From positions 434,001 to 498,000 of the forward strand of contig CAKSAP010000001.1 of the NCBI GenBank assembly GCA_934436505.1: a stretch of 64,000 bases of DNA, in the 5' to 3' direction. Every line of letters starts with the position of its first letter. The stretch's first letter is position 1. Positions 34,680 through 43,868 of the stretch are shown here, piece by piece. The translations under genes were made by a program, and so were the position numbers. The notes under the pieces were generated by a model. The model ran no database searches, was not told where the DNA came from, and worked only from the letters and a program-made list of their open reading frames with translations. The DNA is from an uncultured Eubacteriales bacterium. Lineage in GTDB: Bacteria > Bacillota > Clostridia > Oscillospirales > Acutalibacteraceae.

Positions 34680-34757
34680 ATTAGCGTTACCGTCTTGTTG
34701 AGAAAGCAAGACAAAACGTAAGACACTATTAATAGTATAGGGGGCCAATATTAAAAA

Positions 34758-37181
34758 ATGGATTTGTCTCAGAAAGTAAAGGGAGCAGTAAGTGACGTTA
34801 AGACCTACTGGAAAGTCCCGAAATTAGGTCGCTATATGACCTTCAAGGAAATTGCCGCTTACGCAGGCGGCGGTATCGGTGCGTATTTCATTATCACGCT
34901 CGGTTCAACACTTCTCGTTACAACACAGAACATGGTTGTCGGCGGAGCTATCGGCGTATCTCCTACGGATATGTACATACTCTATTTGATTTCAACCCTT
35001 GCCAATATTCCTTTAACGGGTATCAGAGCGAATATTATCGACAACACAAGAGGTAAGGGCGGTAAGTACAGACCGTACATTCTTTCAATGGGTATTCCCA
35101 CGGCGTTGATTTCAATAGCATACGTCTGGTTCCCGTACGAAGCTATGTACAACCTTTTCCCGAATATGCTTTTCGGAAAAGAAGCGGGCTACGTAATCAA
35201 GTGCGCAATGGTATTGCTGTTCAGCTTGCTGCTGCAGTTCTTCTTCAACTTCTTCAACGACGCATATACAAACCTTATCCACGTTCTTTCTCCGAACACT
35301 CAGGAGAGAACGGACGTGCTTGCAATCAAGTCGGTTGTTTATTCACTTGCTCCGTCAATTGTTAATATCGTACTTCCGATTATTGCTCAGGTTGTTTCAA
35401 ACGACGACCTTTACGACATCAGGGTTTACAGATATTCTTATCCCGTATTCGCACTTATCGGTATCGCTCTTACAATTATCGTTTATGCAAATACCGAGGA
35501 AAAAATCGTACAGGCTAAAACACATACAATTCAAATCAGCTTCATGGATTCATTGCGTGAGGTTGCAAAGAACAAATATTTCTGGATTATCGCTTGCGCA
35601 GGCTGGCTCGGCTTCTTGGAGAGTGCATACGGCGCAATCCTCCAGTGGTCATACACATACGGTCATACCTGTAACGGTGCTACATATGCACTTATCAGTA
35701 CGCTTACCGGTAACGCTTCCCTTTGGGGAATGCTGCTTGCTCCTATCTGTATCAGGAAATGGGGTAAGAAAAAGGTACTTATCGGCGTAAATATGTTCAA
35801 CGTATTGTTCATCGCATCAATGCTTATGGGTATGCATAACATTTGGTGGCTGTTCGCCTGCGTTTACCTCAACTGGCTTGTCGGTGCGTTTGAGCAGATT
35901 ACAACGCCGGCTATTCAGGCGGATATTCGTGACTATCAGCAGTACCGTTCGGGCGAGAGAATCGACGGTATGTTCGCTGCGGTTACTACAATCGGTAATA
36001 TCGTAACGCTTCTCACATCTTCTGTTGTTCCGTTCATTCAGAAGGCTTACGGCGTTCACGACAACAACGGTTATGCAAAGCCGTTTGATATTCTTGACGT
36101 TGAAACAGGACAGCCCGGACTTCTCTATGATATGATGACCGTTATGATTATCATGGCTGCTGTCGGCGCATTTATGAACGTTGTTCCCTATTTCTTCTAT
36201 GACCTCGACGAGAGACATCAGAAGGCTATCGTTCGTATTCTTAAAATCAGAGCCTTGTTTGAGGACTATGCAAACGGCGTGCTTGACGACGGCAACCTTG
36301 TCGAAGCTGTTGATATAATCAGAGACGCTAAGGCACTTGTCAACGAGAAGCCGCAGGAGGCTAAGCGTGATTACAAGTCGATTAAGGACAAGGAACAGAA
36401 GAAAGCCGCCAAAAAGGCATATAAGGCTGTTCTTGAACGCAATGAGGAAATTGAAATTTCAAAGCTTGTTTGCGCAGAGCTTGACAAGTTTGAAACTCCG
36501 TTCTACAAAATGCAGCTTGAGGCTAACAGAGCCGTTCTTGACGGCGGACTTTCCGCTTTGCTTGAGCAGGATATCGGCAGTGTAAAGAAAGAACTTCGTC
36601 AGGCTAAGGCAATGCCCAAGAGCACTCACGAGGAGAGAGAATACCGCAAGTTTGCCATTGAAATTGCCAAGAAGAGAATTGACTCTTGCAGAGCTATCAA
36701 GGAATATTACTCAAACGGAGAAGTTCTTTCTGCTCCCGATTTCACAACTCTTGACGAATTGTTCGAGAAAGAGGACGCTTGTGAGATGAAGCTTCGTGAG
36801 TTCAACGAAATGCTCACAGAGGCTAAGAAGAACAAGGACAGCGACGAGGTTAAGAAAATTAAGGGCGAAATCAAGGGTGTTTTGGCTGAGAAAAAGGTTA
36901 TCCTCAAGAAAGAAAAAATCGAGATGGATATGCACGCTCGCTACGGCAGAGCTGCAAAGCCCTATATCTATGCTGAAAAGCTTGTCAGCCAGCAGGAAAA
37001 TTACACTCATCTTGAGGAAATTGAGTCTATCTATGATGAGGCTAAGGCTCGTCATGAGGCAAAGCTTGCTAATGACAAGGCAGAGCTTGAACGTCTTAAA
37101 GCCGAAGAGGACGCTTTGACCGCTAAGCTCAAGGCTGAAAAGAAGGCTAAGAAAGAAGCTAAAAAAGAAGCTAAAAAATAA
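34758..37181 (+). CDS. GPH-family sugar:cation symporter with long coiled-coil C-terminus
   Basis: An 807-residue protein. Residues about 30-490 are a 12-segment MelB-like transporter (GLFSAYG-type helices, with a QYRSGERIDGMFAA segment typical of GPH). Residues about 500-807 are hydrophilic, mostly helical and Lys/Glu/Ala-rich, ending in a KKEAKKEAKK tail. GPH proteins normally end near 450-500 residues, so the tail is unusual; it should lie in the cytoplasm. It likely imports the glycan fragments cut by the divergent GH110 enzyme. Confidence 0.82.
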   Translation: MDLSQKVKGAVSDVKTYWKVPKLGRYMTFKEIAAYAGGGIGAYFIITLGSTLLVTTQNMVVGGAIGVSPTDMYILYLISTLANIPLTGIRANIIDNTRGKGGKYRPYILSMGIPTALISIAYVWFPYEAMYNLFPNMLFGKEAGYVIKCAMVLLFSLLLQFFFNFFNDAYTNLIHVLSPNTQERTDVLAIKSVVYSLAPSIVNIVLPIIAQVVSNDDLYDIRVYRYSYPVFALIGIALTIIVYANTEEKIVQAKTHTIQISFMDSLREVAKNKYFWIIACAGWLGFLESAYGAILQWSYTYGHTCNGATYALISTLTGNASLWGMLLAPICIRKWGKKKVLIGVNMFNVLFIASMLMGMHNIWWLFACVYLNWLVGAFEQITTPAIQADIRDYQQYRSGERIDGMFAAVTTIGNIVTLLTSSVVPFIQKAYGVHDNNGYAKPFDILDVETGQPGLLYDMMTVMIIMAAVGAFMNVVPYFFYDLDERHQKAIVRILKIRALFEDYANGVLDDGNLVEAVDIIRDAKALVNEKPQEAKRDYKSIKDKEQKKAAKKAYKAVLERNEEIEISKLVCAELDKFETPFYKMQLEANRAVLDGGLSALLEQDIGSVKKELRQAKAMPKSTHEEREYRKFAIEIAKKRIDSCRAIKEYYSNGEVLSAPDFTTLDELFEKEDACEMKLREFNEMLTEAKKNKDSDEVKKIKGEIKGVLAEKKVILKKEKIEMDMHARYGRAAKPYIYAEKLVSQQENYTHLEEIESIYDEAKARHEAKLANDKAELERLKAEEDALTAKLKAEKKAKKEAKKEAKK

Positions 37182-37201
37182 TAAGCTTTAACAAACTAAA
37201 A

Positions 37202-37228
37202 GAGCCTTTCGGAATTTCCGAAAGGCTC
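37202..37228. terminator. Bidirectional terminator between GPH transporter and nadC
   Basis: A perfect 13-bp stem (GAGCCTTTCGGAA with TTCCGAAAGGCTC) has a 1-base centre, followed by AAATTTTTTG on the plus strand and a TTTTAGTTT stretch on the minus strand. Confidence 0.85.
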
Positions 37229-37246
37229 AAATTTTTTGCTTTTTAA

Positions 37247-38083
37247 TTATTTCATTTTCATTGAAATATCAAACGCCTTGACCGAGTGAGTGATTGCACC
37301 GACGGAGATAATATCAACGCCCGTTTCTGCAACACCTCTGATGGTTTCGTCGGTAATTCCGCCCGAAGCCTCGGTTTTCGCTCTGCCGTCGATAATCTTG
37401 ACAGCCTCACGCATCATATCGTTTGTCATATTGTCGAGCATAATAATATCCGCACCGACCTCAACCGCTTGACGAACCTCATCAAGATTTCTCGTTTCAA
37501 CCTCAATCTTTGTGGTGTGTCCGATTTTGCTCCTGAGCGTGTTGACAGCGTTTATAATTCCGCCGCCTGCGTCAATGTGATTGTCCTTGAGCATAGCGCA
37601 GTCGGAAAGGTTGAAGCGATGATTTTTGCCTCCGCCGCAGGTAACTGCATATTTCTGAAGTGCTCTGATGGACGGCAAAGTTTTTCTTGTATCCGTGATT
37701 TGAGCGTTTGTGCCCTCACAGAGCTTAACAAGTCTGTTCGTGGCAGTTGCAATTCCCGACATATGCTGAAGAAGATTTAACGCCGTGCGCTCGCCTTTTA
37801 ACAAAAGAACGGTTTTGCCCGAAAATTCTGCAATAAGGTCGCCCTTTTTGATTTCGTCGCCGTCTTTGAAATAGGTCTTGCATTCAAACGTGTCGTCAAG
37901 AAGCTCAAAAACTCTCATTGCAACCTCAAGACCGCAAAGCACACCGTCTGCCTTTGAAACAAAATATGCGTCGTTACGTTGGTTTTCGTCAATAAGATAA
38001 TCCGTCGCAACGTCAATATAGTTAATATCCTCTTTAAGAGCCGAAAGGATTATTTCGTCAATGTAAAACTGCGGAATGTTCAT
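37247..38083 (-). CDS. nadC: Nicotinate-nucleotide pyrophosphorylase (quinolinate phosphoribosyltransferase)
   Basis: A 278-residue enzyme converting quinolinate and PRPP to nicotinate mononucleotide. The conserved TRKTLPSIRALQKYAV and GGGKNHRFNLSDCAMLKDNH segments are intact. It overlaps nadB by 4 bases. nadA is not in the window. Confidence 0.94.
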   Translation of the reverse strand: MNIPQFYIDEIILSALKEDINYIDVATDYLIDENQRNDAYFVSKADGVLCGLEVAMRVFELLDDTFECKTYFKDGDEIKKGDLIAEFSGKTVLLLKGERTALNLLQHMSGIATATNRLVKLCEGTNAQITDTRKTLPSIRALQKYAVTCGGGKNHRFNLSDCAMLKDNHIDAGGGIINAVNTLRSKIGHTTKIEVETRNLDEVRQAVEVGADIIMLDNMTNDMMREAVKIIDGRAKTEASGGITDETIRGVAETGVDIISVGAITHSVKAFDISMKMK

Positions 38084-39537
38084 CCCTCGTCAACCTCCTT
38101 TAATATTATGTGAGCTACACTTGCAAGGCTCAATGCCTCACAGTAGTCGGGGGTAATCGCAAACTTGCCGTTTTTAAGACGGGCAAGAATTTTGTCAACC
38201 TTTTTAAGCCCCGTGTGAACAGCGTCCATATCGGGAATAACGAAATATGCCCTCTGCATAATCGAGCGTATCTCGGTACGAAGTCCCTTTGGCATAGGTG
38301 CACCCGAAATATCAAGCTGCTTGTCCTCAACGGTAACGTGAGAATAGCCGCCTTTAATGCATTTTGTAATATCCTCTGCGGCACGTCTGCCGAAAACCAA
38401 AGCCTCAAGCAAAGAGTTGCTCGCAAGCCTGTTTTTGCCGTGAACTCCCGTGTGTGAACATTCGCCGACGGCATAGAGCCTTGAAACGGTTGTTCTCGCC
38501 TCAAGCGAAACATCGATACCGCCCATAAGATAGTGCTGGCAGGGGAATATCGGAATTAAATCCTTTGTAATATCAACGCCGTGTTCAAGACAGCCTGCGT
38601 AAATTCCGGGGAAACGGTTTCTGACGAAATCGCTGTCCTTGTAGGTTATATCAAGATAGAAATTATTGCTTCCCGTCTTTCTGCTTTCAAGGATAATTGC
38701 CCTTGAAACGACATCTCTCGGCGCTAATTCAAGACGGTCGTCGTAGCGGTGCATAAATCTCTCTTTGTTGCAGTTGAGAAGATATGCGCCCTCGCCTCTG
38801 ACGGCCTCGCTTATGAGGAATTGCTCTCTGTCAGGACCGTTGAAGGCTGTCGGGTGGAACTGAACATAGCTCAAATGCTTTATCGCAGCACCCAATTCAT
38901 ATGCAAGACGTATTCCGTCGCCCGTTGCAACGGCAGGGTTGGTGGTGTACTTGTAAACTCTGCCTATACCGCCCGTCGCAAGCACGCAGTAATCCGCAAA
39001 TACGCTGAAAGGCTTTCCGTTTTCGTCGAGAATATCCACACAAAAACCGCTTTTAACCTTTTCAAGCTTGTAAACAAGCGAGTTCGGAACTTGCGTAATA
39101 TTTTTTCTTCTGTGTACCTCTTCAAGCAGCTTTTTGACAATTTCTGCACCCGTTGTGTCCTTGTGATGCACAATTCTCCTGCGGCAATGACCGCCCTCAA
39201 GAGTTTTCTGCACCGTACCGTCGGGATTTTTATCAAAATCGACGCCGTATTGCATAATTTTGCGGACATCATCAGGACCCTCGTGAACAAGCACATTAAC
39301 TGCGTCGGGATCGTTTTCACGGCTGCCCGCAATCATAGTGTCCTCGTAATGAAGGTCAAAGCTGTCATTTTCAAAGCTCAAAACGGCAGCAACACCGCCC
39401 TGCGCCAAATTACTGTTTGAGAGCGTGTCCGATTTTTTGGAAAGGACAAGCACCGAAGTATCCTCGGGGAGAGAAAGTGCGGTATAAAGTCCGCCGACTC
39501 CGCTGCCCACGATAAGAACATCATATCTTTTTTCCAT
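38080..39537 (-). CDS. nadB: L-aspartate oxidase
   Basis: A 485-residue flavoprotein that oxidises aspartate to iminoaspartate for quinolinate synthesis. The FAD motif VGSGVGGLYTAL is near the start; GGHCRRRIVHHKDTTG and GVHGKNRLASNSLLEALVFG are the family signatures. The start at 39537 (MEKRYDVLIVG) follows AGAGATG; the frame is open upstream to 39567. In anaerobes fumarate probably serves as electron acceptor. Confidence 0.92.
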   Translation of the reverse strand: MEKRYDVLIVGSGVGGLYTALSLPEDTSVLVLSKKSDTLSNSNLAQGGVAAVLSFENDSFDLHYEDTMIAGSRENDPDAVNVLVHEGPDDVRKIMQYGVDFDKNPDGTVQKTLEGGHCRRRIVHHKDTTGAEIVKKLLEEVHRRKNITQVPNSLVYKLEKVKSGFCVDILDENGKPFSVFADYCVLATGGIGRVYKYTTNPAVATGDGIRLAYELGAAIKHLSYVQFHPTAFNGPDREQFLISEAVRGEGAYLLNCNKERFMHRYDDRLELAPRDVVSRAIILESRKTGSNNFYLDITYKDSDFVRNRFPGIYAGCLEHGVDITKDLIPIFPCQHYLMGGIDVSLEARTTVSRLYAVGECSHTGVHGKNRLASNSLLEALVFGRRAAEDITKCIKGGYSHVTVEDKQLDISGAPMPKGLRTEIRSIMQRAYFVIPDMDAVHTGLKKVDKILARLKNGKFAITPDYCEALSLASVAHIILKEVDEG

Positions 39538-39655
39538 AAGTAAAAACATCTCTTTTACACTTATCAATTTTAGCTATAATTTTAACCGTATATAATATAA
39601 CATAAAAAAGCAAAAAAATAAATTATTTTTATTACATAATATTTTCAAAATTCGG

Positions 39656-39687
39656 TTGACTTTTTGTTGAAATAGTGATAATATAAT
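39656..39687 (+). promoter_or_regulatory. Promoter region of tRNA-Arg
   Basis: TTGACT (39656-39661) precedes overlapping -10 candidates GATAAT (39677) and TATAAT (39682); the spacers are 15 and 20 bases, so neither is ideal. Confidence 0.5.
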
Positions 39688-39705
39688 CGGGCACAAAAAA
39701 AATAT

Positions 39706-39782
39706 GCGCTGCTAGCTCAGCTGGATAGAGTGTTTGGCTACGAACCAAAAGGTCAGGGGTTCGAATCCCTTGCAGCGCGCCA
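39706..39782 (+). tRNA. tRNA-Arg (anticodon ACG)
   Basis: The 77-base gene folds as a cloverleaf. The acceptor stem GCGCTGC pairs with GCAGCGC, the anticodon loop CTACGAA gives ACG between TTTGG and CCAAA, and the T-arm is AGGGGTTCGAATCCCT. CCA is encoded. ACG is read as arginine (ICG after deamination). Confidence 0.95.
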
Positions 39783-39786
39783 AAAG

Positions 39787-39812
39787 GAAGCACAGATTTT
39801 CGTCTGTGCTTC
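39787..39812 (+). terminator. Terminator of tRNA-Arg
   Basis: A 10-bp stem (GAAGCACAGA with TCTGTGCTTC) encloses a 6-base loop and is followed by TTTTTAAT. Confidence 0.9.
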
Positions 39813-39942
39813 TTTTTAATTTATAAGAAGAAATTAAAATGGGGATTCGAACCCCCAAAATCTTTTGCAAGGCGAAGCCTTGTCAAAAGAAGTCTATAAT
39901 CGGAGAGTTTGCGAAGCAAACAAAGGGCGAGCGAAGCGAGCC

Positions 39943-39962
39943 GAGTCCCTTGCAGCGCGCCA
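39943..39962 (+). repeat. Duplicated 3' end of tRNA-Arg
   Basis: These 20 bases match the tRNA 3' end (39763-39782) at 19 positions, including the CCA. A second copy of a tRNA end about 180 bases downstream is the footprint expected from an integrase-type att site or a small insertion. The 160 bases between hold only short hairpins and a T-arm-like GGGGATTCGAACCCCC. Confidence 0.7.
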
Positions 39963-39964
39963 TT

Positions 39965-39998
39965 GAAGAGCACTTGTTCAAAAGAACAAGTGCTCTTC
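39965..39998. terminator. Strong hairpin after the duplicated tRNA end
   Basis: A perfect 15-bp stem (GAAGAGCACTTGTTC with GAACAAGTGCTCTTC) encloses AAAA. No long T-run follows on the plus strand, so it may be a hairpin element rather than a classic terminator. Confidence 0.6.
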
Positions 39999-40832
39999 AG
40001 TTCTATTCGCCTAACGGCGAGTTCTATTGCTACGCAGTGATATTCAGCTTTCAGCCGAGTGATATTGCCTGCGGCAGTTGAAAAGGCGAATAGAATATCA
40101 CTGTGCCAAAGGCGCAATATCACTTTTGCGAAAGCAAAAATATCACGCCGAACGAAGTGAGGTATATCACTAAAAAACAATGAAAATGCGGATTGCGGAC
40201 AGGGGCGTTTCAGCCTCCCTTGTGTAAAGGGAGGTGGGTTGCCGCAGGCAACTCGGAGGGATTGTGAGGTTGACTTTATATGAATTTGTAAAATCCCTCA
40301 GTCATTTTTTTCAAATTATATTAAACATTCCGCTCCCTCTCCGAGGGAGCTGTTGAGCGTAGCGAAACTGAGGGAGTAAAAAGGTTATTTCAAATTATAA
40401 AAACTCCCTCAGTCATTTTTTCTGCGGAAAAATGACAGCCCCCTCAAAGATGGGGCGGAAGCACAAATTGAATTTGATATAGATTGCGGACAGGGGCGAG
40501 CCCTGTCCCTACGGGTTGTGCGAAATTTTCAATATCGTTTCAACCGCAAACCGTAAAACAAAATCCGCTCCCTCTTCAGAGGGAGCTGTTGAGCGTAGCG
40601 AAACTGAGGGAGTAAAAAGGTTATTTCAAATTATTAAAACTCCCTCAGTCATTTTTTCTGCGGAAAAATGACAGCCCCCTCAAAGATGGGGCGGAAGCAC
40701 AATTCAAATTTGATAACGACAGGTAGCCGTCATATATTCACAAATTTCCTCGGCGGCAGCAAGCCACCGCCCTACTCCATTGGATATATAATTCACTCCG
40801 TGTGAAGCACCCACTTCTTTTCACTTTTTACC
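39999..40832. repeat. Intergenic block of palindromic repeat modules (block 1)
   Basis: No gene is seen here. The block begins with tandem hairpin units separated by ATATCAC or GTGATATT (40000-40170). It then has units shared with two other blocks: GCCTCCCTTGTGTAAAGGGAGG (40214), GGGAGCTGTTGAGCGTAGCG (40345 and 40583), a TCCCTCAGTCATTTTT unit (40404 and 40642), a GACAGGGGCGAGCCCTGTCC unit (40490) and GAAGCACCCACTTCT (40804). Two near-identical ~110-base stretches start near 40330 and 40567. Confidence 0.8.
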
Positions 40833-40839
40833 CTGCATT

Positions 40840-41460
40840 TTATTTTTGCAAATTCGCCTTTATGTTTTCGACATACTCTTCCAACGGCAAGCCGTCAACG
40901 TAGTATTCGCATATTGACATAAACCCGTTTGCGGCCTTGACTTCAACGTAAATATCGTTAACCCGATTTGCCTTAAACGAGCTTCCGTCATCAAATATAA
41001 TGACGGTGTTAAAATCGCCTGATTTGCCTTCTCCCTGCACGCTGTCGGACGGGCTTTTATAAAGATACATTGAGTGCACCTGCGGAATTTTCCTGTATTT
41101 TTTATATGCGTTGTATTCCGAAAAAAGCGGATAGCTTTTGACATACGCAAAATTGTTGCCTATCGGCTTTTCGTCGGTAAACTCGATTGACGCTCTTGCG
41201 CTGCTTTTAGTGAAAACGGCATATTTTTTGACTGCTTTTTCGCCGTCTCGGTAGTAAAAGGGAGGGTCATAATCACTCAATGAAAAAGAGACATAATATT
41301 GCCGAAAATTGCCCTCATAATAGGAAATACTGTCAAGCTCGATTTTGTAAATATCGGAATTTTTCTTTGCGGCTGTGGCTCTTGTTATTGCATAGCAGGG
41401 GAATAACAGCTGAAGAATAATCGCCGCAACCAAAAGTGAGCAGGTAAATTTTTTATTCAT
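40840..41460 (-). CDS. Secreted or anchored protein, possibly GDYXXLXY-like
   Basis: A protein of about 206 residues with an N-terminal signal/anchor (SLLVAAIILQLLFPCYA). The segment YYEGNFRQYYVSFSLS, soon after the anchor, recalls the GDYxxLxY motif of proteins encoded next to DUF2157/DUF4401 membrane proteins, and its neighbour is such a protein. The match is loose. It overlaps the upstream gene by a few bases, so expression is coupled. Function unknown. Confidence 0.55.
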   Translation of the reverse strand: MNKKFTCSLLVAAIILQLLFPCYAITRATAAKKNSDIYKIELDSISYYEGNFRQYYVSFSLSDYDPPFYYRDGEKAVKKYAVFTKSSARASIEFTDEKPIGNNFAYVKSYPLFSEYNAYKKYRKIPQVHSMYLYKSPSDSVQGEGKSGDFNTVIIFDDGSSFKANRVNDIYVEVKAANGFMSICEYYVDGLPLEEYVENIKANLQK

Positions 41461-42931
41461 TGTCATTCTCCTTTCGTGGAGCTTCCTTGTTGGCTTTTGA
41501 GATTTTCAGGTTGACCGTCAGCATACATACGCCGAGAATTACAAGAATAAGACCGGACAAAAGAGGGCTTGCGCTCAAGCGTGAAATTGCAAGCATTATC
41601 ACCACAACGACCGTTAATAATCCCATGTTCATTTTGTAAAAATCGACCTCTTTTGCACCGATAAGCGAGAGCGAAATACCCTGCGTGCAGACAATCAGCG
41701 TGCCGATAACAAACATAATATCACATATAAATTTATAGCAAAGCAGATTGTGCCCAAAGATTAAAACGGTTATCAGCAATAAAGAAATTGTGTATATTAC
41801 TCTCGGTGCGTCATTGCGATATTTTTTGAAAAGCAGAGCGCAAAGGGTAATAATTGCGACAAGACCTAGACCGTAATACAAGCCCTCGCCCCAATCAAGC
41901 TCCGATATTATTTCTTGTATGCGGTTAAATCGGAAAGCGGTGCTCGGACGTGCGTTTGTGTTGTAAAGCTCGACGGTTGCTATTGAAACTGTCGCCGCCG
42001 AAATCGGAATGAGCGTGTCGGACACCTTTTTGAAATCGCAGCAATCTCTTATGATATAAAGCGTGAGAATTGAAATTACAACTGCTGTAAATCCGAGCTG
42101 CCAACAGCCCAAAAACGAATAGTAAAAGGGGACGGCGATAAAGAAAATTGCGGTTATGAACTTTAAGTATTTGTATTTCGGCTCGGTTTTCTTTCTGTTT
42201 ATAAAGACAAACGAAGCACCGATGCTCAGCATTAAAAATGTTGCGACAATTAACAGTACGTTGCGGTAATCAATGTCAAGCAGTGAAAAATCCTTTATGA
42301 ATCTTGAAATGCAGCCGATTGCGGAAAGGAAATAGTAAACCGTAACCGCAGAAGCAGAGCCGAATACAAAGATAATAGGCAGGACTAAAAATGCATCAAG
42401 TATTGCGTACTGATAAAATACCAAAGGCAGGCTCAATACGCCGTCCAAAAGTGCAAGGGTCGATATAACGCCCACGCACCAAACCGAAGCGGATACCTCA
42501 CGCCAAACGGTGCTTTGATATTTGTTTTTGTATGTAAAGACGGCGAGTGCCTGACCGAAGAGCAGGGGGAGTATTGAAAAAGCGGTTTTCACGCCAAGCG
42601 GAAAAGCATTCCAATAATTGTAGAAAATAAGAACTCCGCCAACCGTAATAAAAAGGCTTGCAAACACGGAAATTACCGTGAGCATACTCCTTCGAGTAAC
42701 ATTGTTAACTTGCTCGTCTCGATCTCTTTGCGTTGTGCCGTAGATTAAATCCTCTACGCTTATTCCGAAAACCGCCGAGAGCTTTTGCAGAGCTTCAATG
42801 TCGGGCTGAGTGCGTCCGTTTTCCCAGCTTGAAATCGTCTGCCGGGACACAAACATTTTGTTCGCAAGCTCCTCTTGACTCAAGCCGTGTATAGCTCGTT
42901 GCTTCTTTATGGCTTTTGAAACCTTGCTCAT
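41453..42931 (-). CDS. XRE-family regulator fused to a polytopic membrane domain (DUF2157-like)
   Basis: A 492-residue protein. Residues 1-65 are a helix-turn-helix (GLSQEELANKMFVSRQTISSWE). The rest holds about 12-14 hydrophobic segments and begins with a YWNAFPLGVKTAF stretch like DUF2157. Such fusions are thought to be membrane-bound regulators, but the signal is unknown. It is coupled to the downstream secreted protein, which might be its partner. Confidence 0.7.
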   Translation of the reverse strand: MSKVSKAIKKQRAIHGLSQEELANKMFVSRQTISSWENGRTQPDIEALQKLSAVFGISVEDLIYGTTQRDRDEQVNNVTRRSMLTVISVFASLFITVGGVLIFYNYWNAFPLGVKTAFSILPLLFGQALAVFTYKNKYQSTVWREVSASVWCVGVISTLALLDGVLSLPLVFYQYAILDAFLVLPIIFVFGSASAVTVYYFLSAIGCISRFIKDFSLLDIDYRNVLLIVATFLMLSIGASFVFINRKKTEPKYKYLKFITAIFFIAVPFYYSFLGCWQLGFTAVVISILTLYIIRDCCDFKKVSDTLIPISAATVSIATVELYNTNARPSTAFRFNRIQEIISELDWGEGLYYGLGLVAIITLCALLFKKYRNDAPRVIYTISLLLITVLIFGHNLLCYKFICDIMFVIGTLIVCTQGISLSLIGAKEVDFYKMNMGLLTVVVVIMLAISRLSASPLLSGLILVILGVCMLTVNLKISKANKEAPRKENDNE

Positions 42932-43069
42932 CTAATCGCCTCCTTTACCCATATTGTAATTCAAAACGCTCATTTTGTCATTATATTTTCAAATATTACC
43001 CCGACACATTTTGTTGCACGCTGAAAAAGAGGGGAATGTGGAGTTGTGATTTGTGCGGACGGAAATTTA

Positions 43070-43860
43070 TATTGAACATTCCGCTCCCTCGTCAGAGGGA
43101 GCTGTCGTTTTTCGCAGAAAAATGACTGAGGGAGTTATTTTAAGCTTGATACGACTTACTTTACTCCCTCAGTTTCGCTACGCTCAACAGCTCCCTCGGA
43201 GATGGAGCGGATTTATCTTTTATCTTGCGGCTGCTTGGGAATTAAATTTAATATCCCACACGGTAGGGCGGTGGCTTGCTGCCGCCGTTAAATCACATCA
43301 AATCAACGGTTGCAAACAATTATATTTTTATATTATATCGTAGGGGCGAACTGTGTTCGCCCGTTTTTTATTTGCTATGAATTGGCGGGCGACCGCAGGT
43401 CGCCCCTACGGGTTTCATCAAACGAAAATGCTCGCAGAATAAAGCCTTCCTCTGACGAGGAAGGTGGCACGCCGTAGGCGTGACGGAAGGAGAGAAAGCA
43501 ATAAAAATCAAACTTTCGTTATCTCTCCCTCAGTTTCGCTACGCTCAACAGCTCCCTCGTCAGAGGGAGCCTATGTCGGGTAGCCGCATTTTCAGCCTCC
43601 CTTGTGTAAAGGGAGGTGCCGAACGAATGTGAGGCGGAGGGATTGTAGGGTTGATTTTATATGGTTTTATAAAATCCCTCAGTCATTTTTTTGTTCCAAA
43701 AAAACGACAGCTCCCTTTACAAGGGAGCCTTTGACGGACAACCGCAAGGGTTGTCCCTACGGTATGATTTATATTTTAATCCGTGCGAAGCACCCACTTC
43801 TCTTCACTCTTAACTCTTCTCTCTTCTCTGCCCGATAGGGCAACCCCTGTTCCTACACTA
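43070..43860. repeat. Intergenic block of palindromic repeat modules (block 2)
   Basis: No supported gene lies between 42932 and 43868. Modules shared with blocks 1 and 3 include inverted copies of the GAGCGTAGCGAAACTGAGGG unit (43161-43193 and 43527-43559), GCCTCCCTTGTGTAAAGGGAGG (43596), a TAGGGGCGA/TCGCCCCTA pair (43343-43416), GTAGGGCGGTGGCTTGCTGC (43264, inverse of 40755) and GAAGCACCCACTTCT (43787). Confidence 0.8.
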
Positions 43861-43868
43861 TTCTACAT

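Noticed and set aside
39999..40180. Possible CRISPR array in the tandem ATATCAC units
   Set aside because: Units are unequal, palindromic and not separated by constant-length unique spacers, and no cas gene is present. No CRISPR was seen anywhere in the window.
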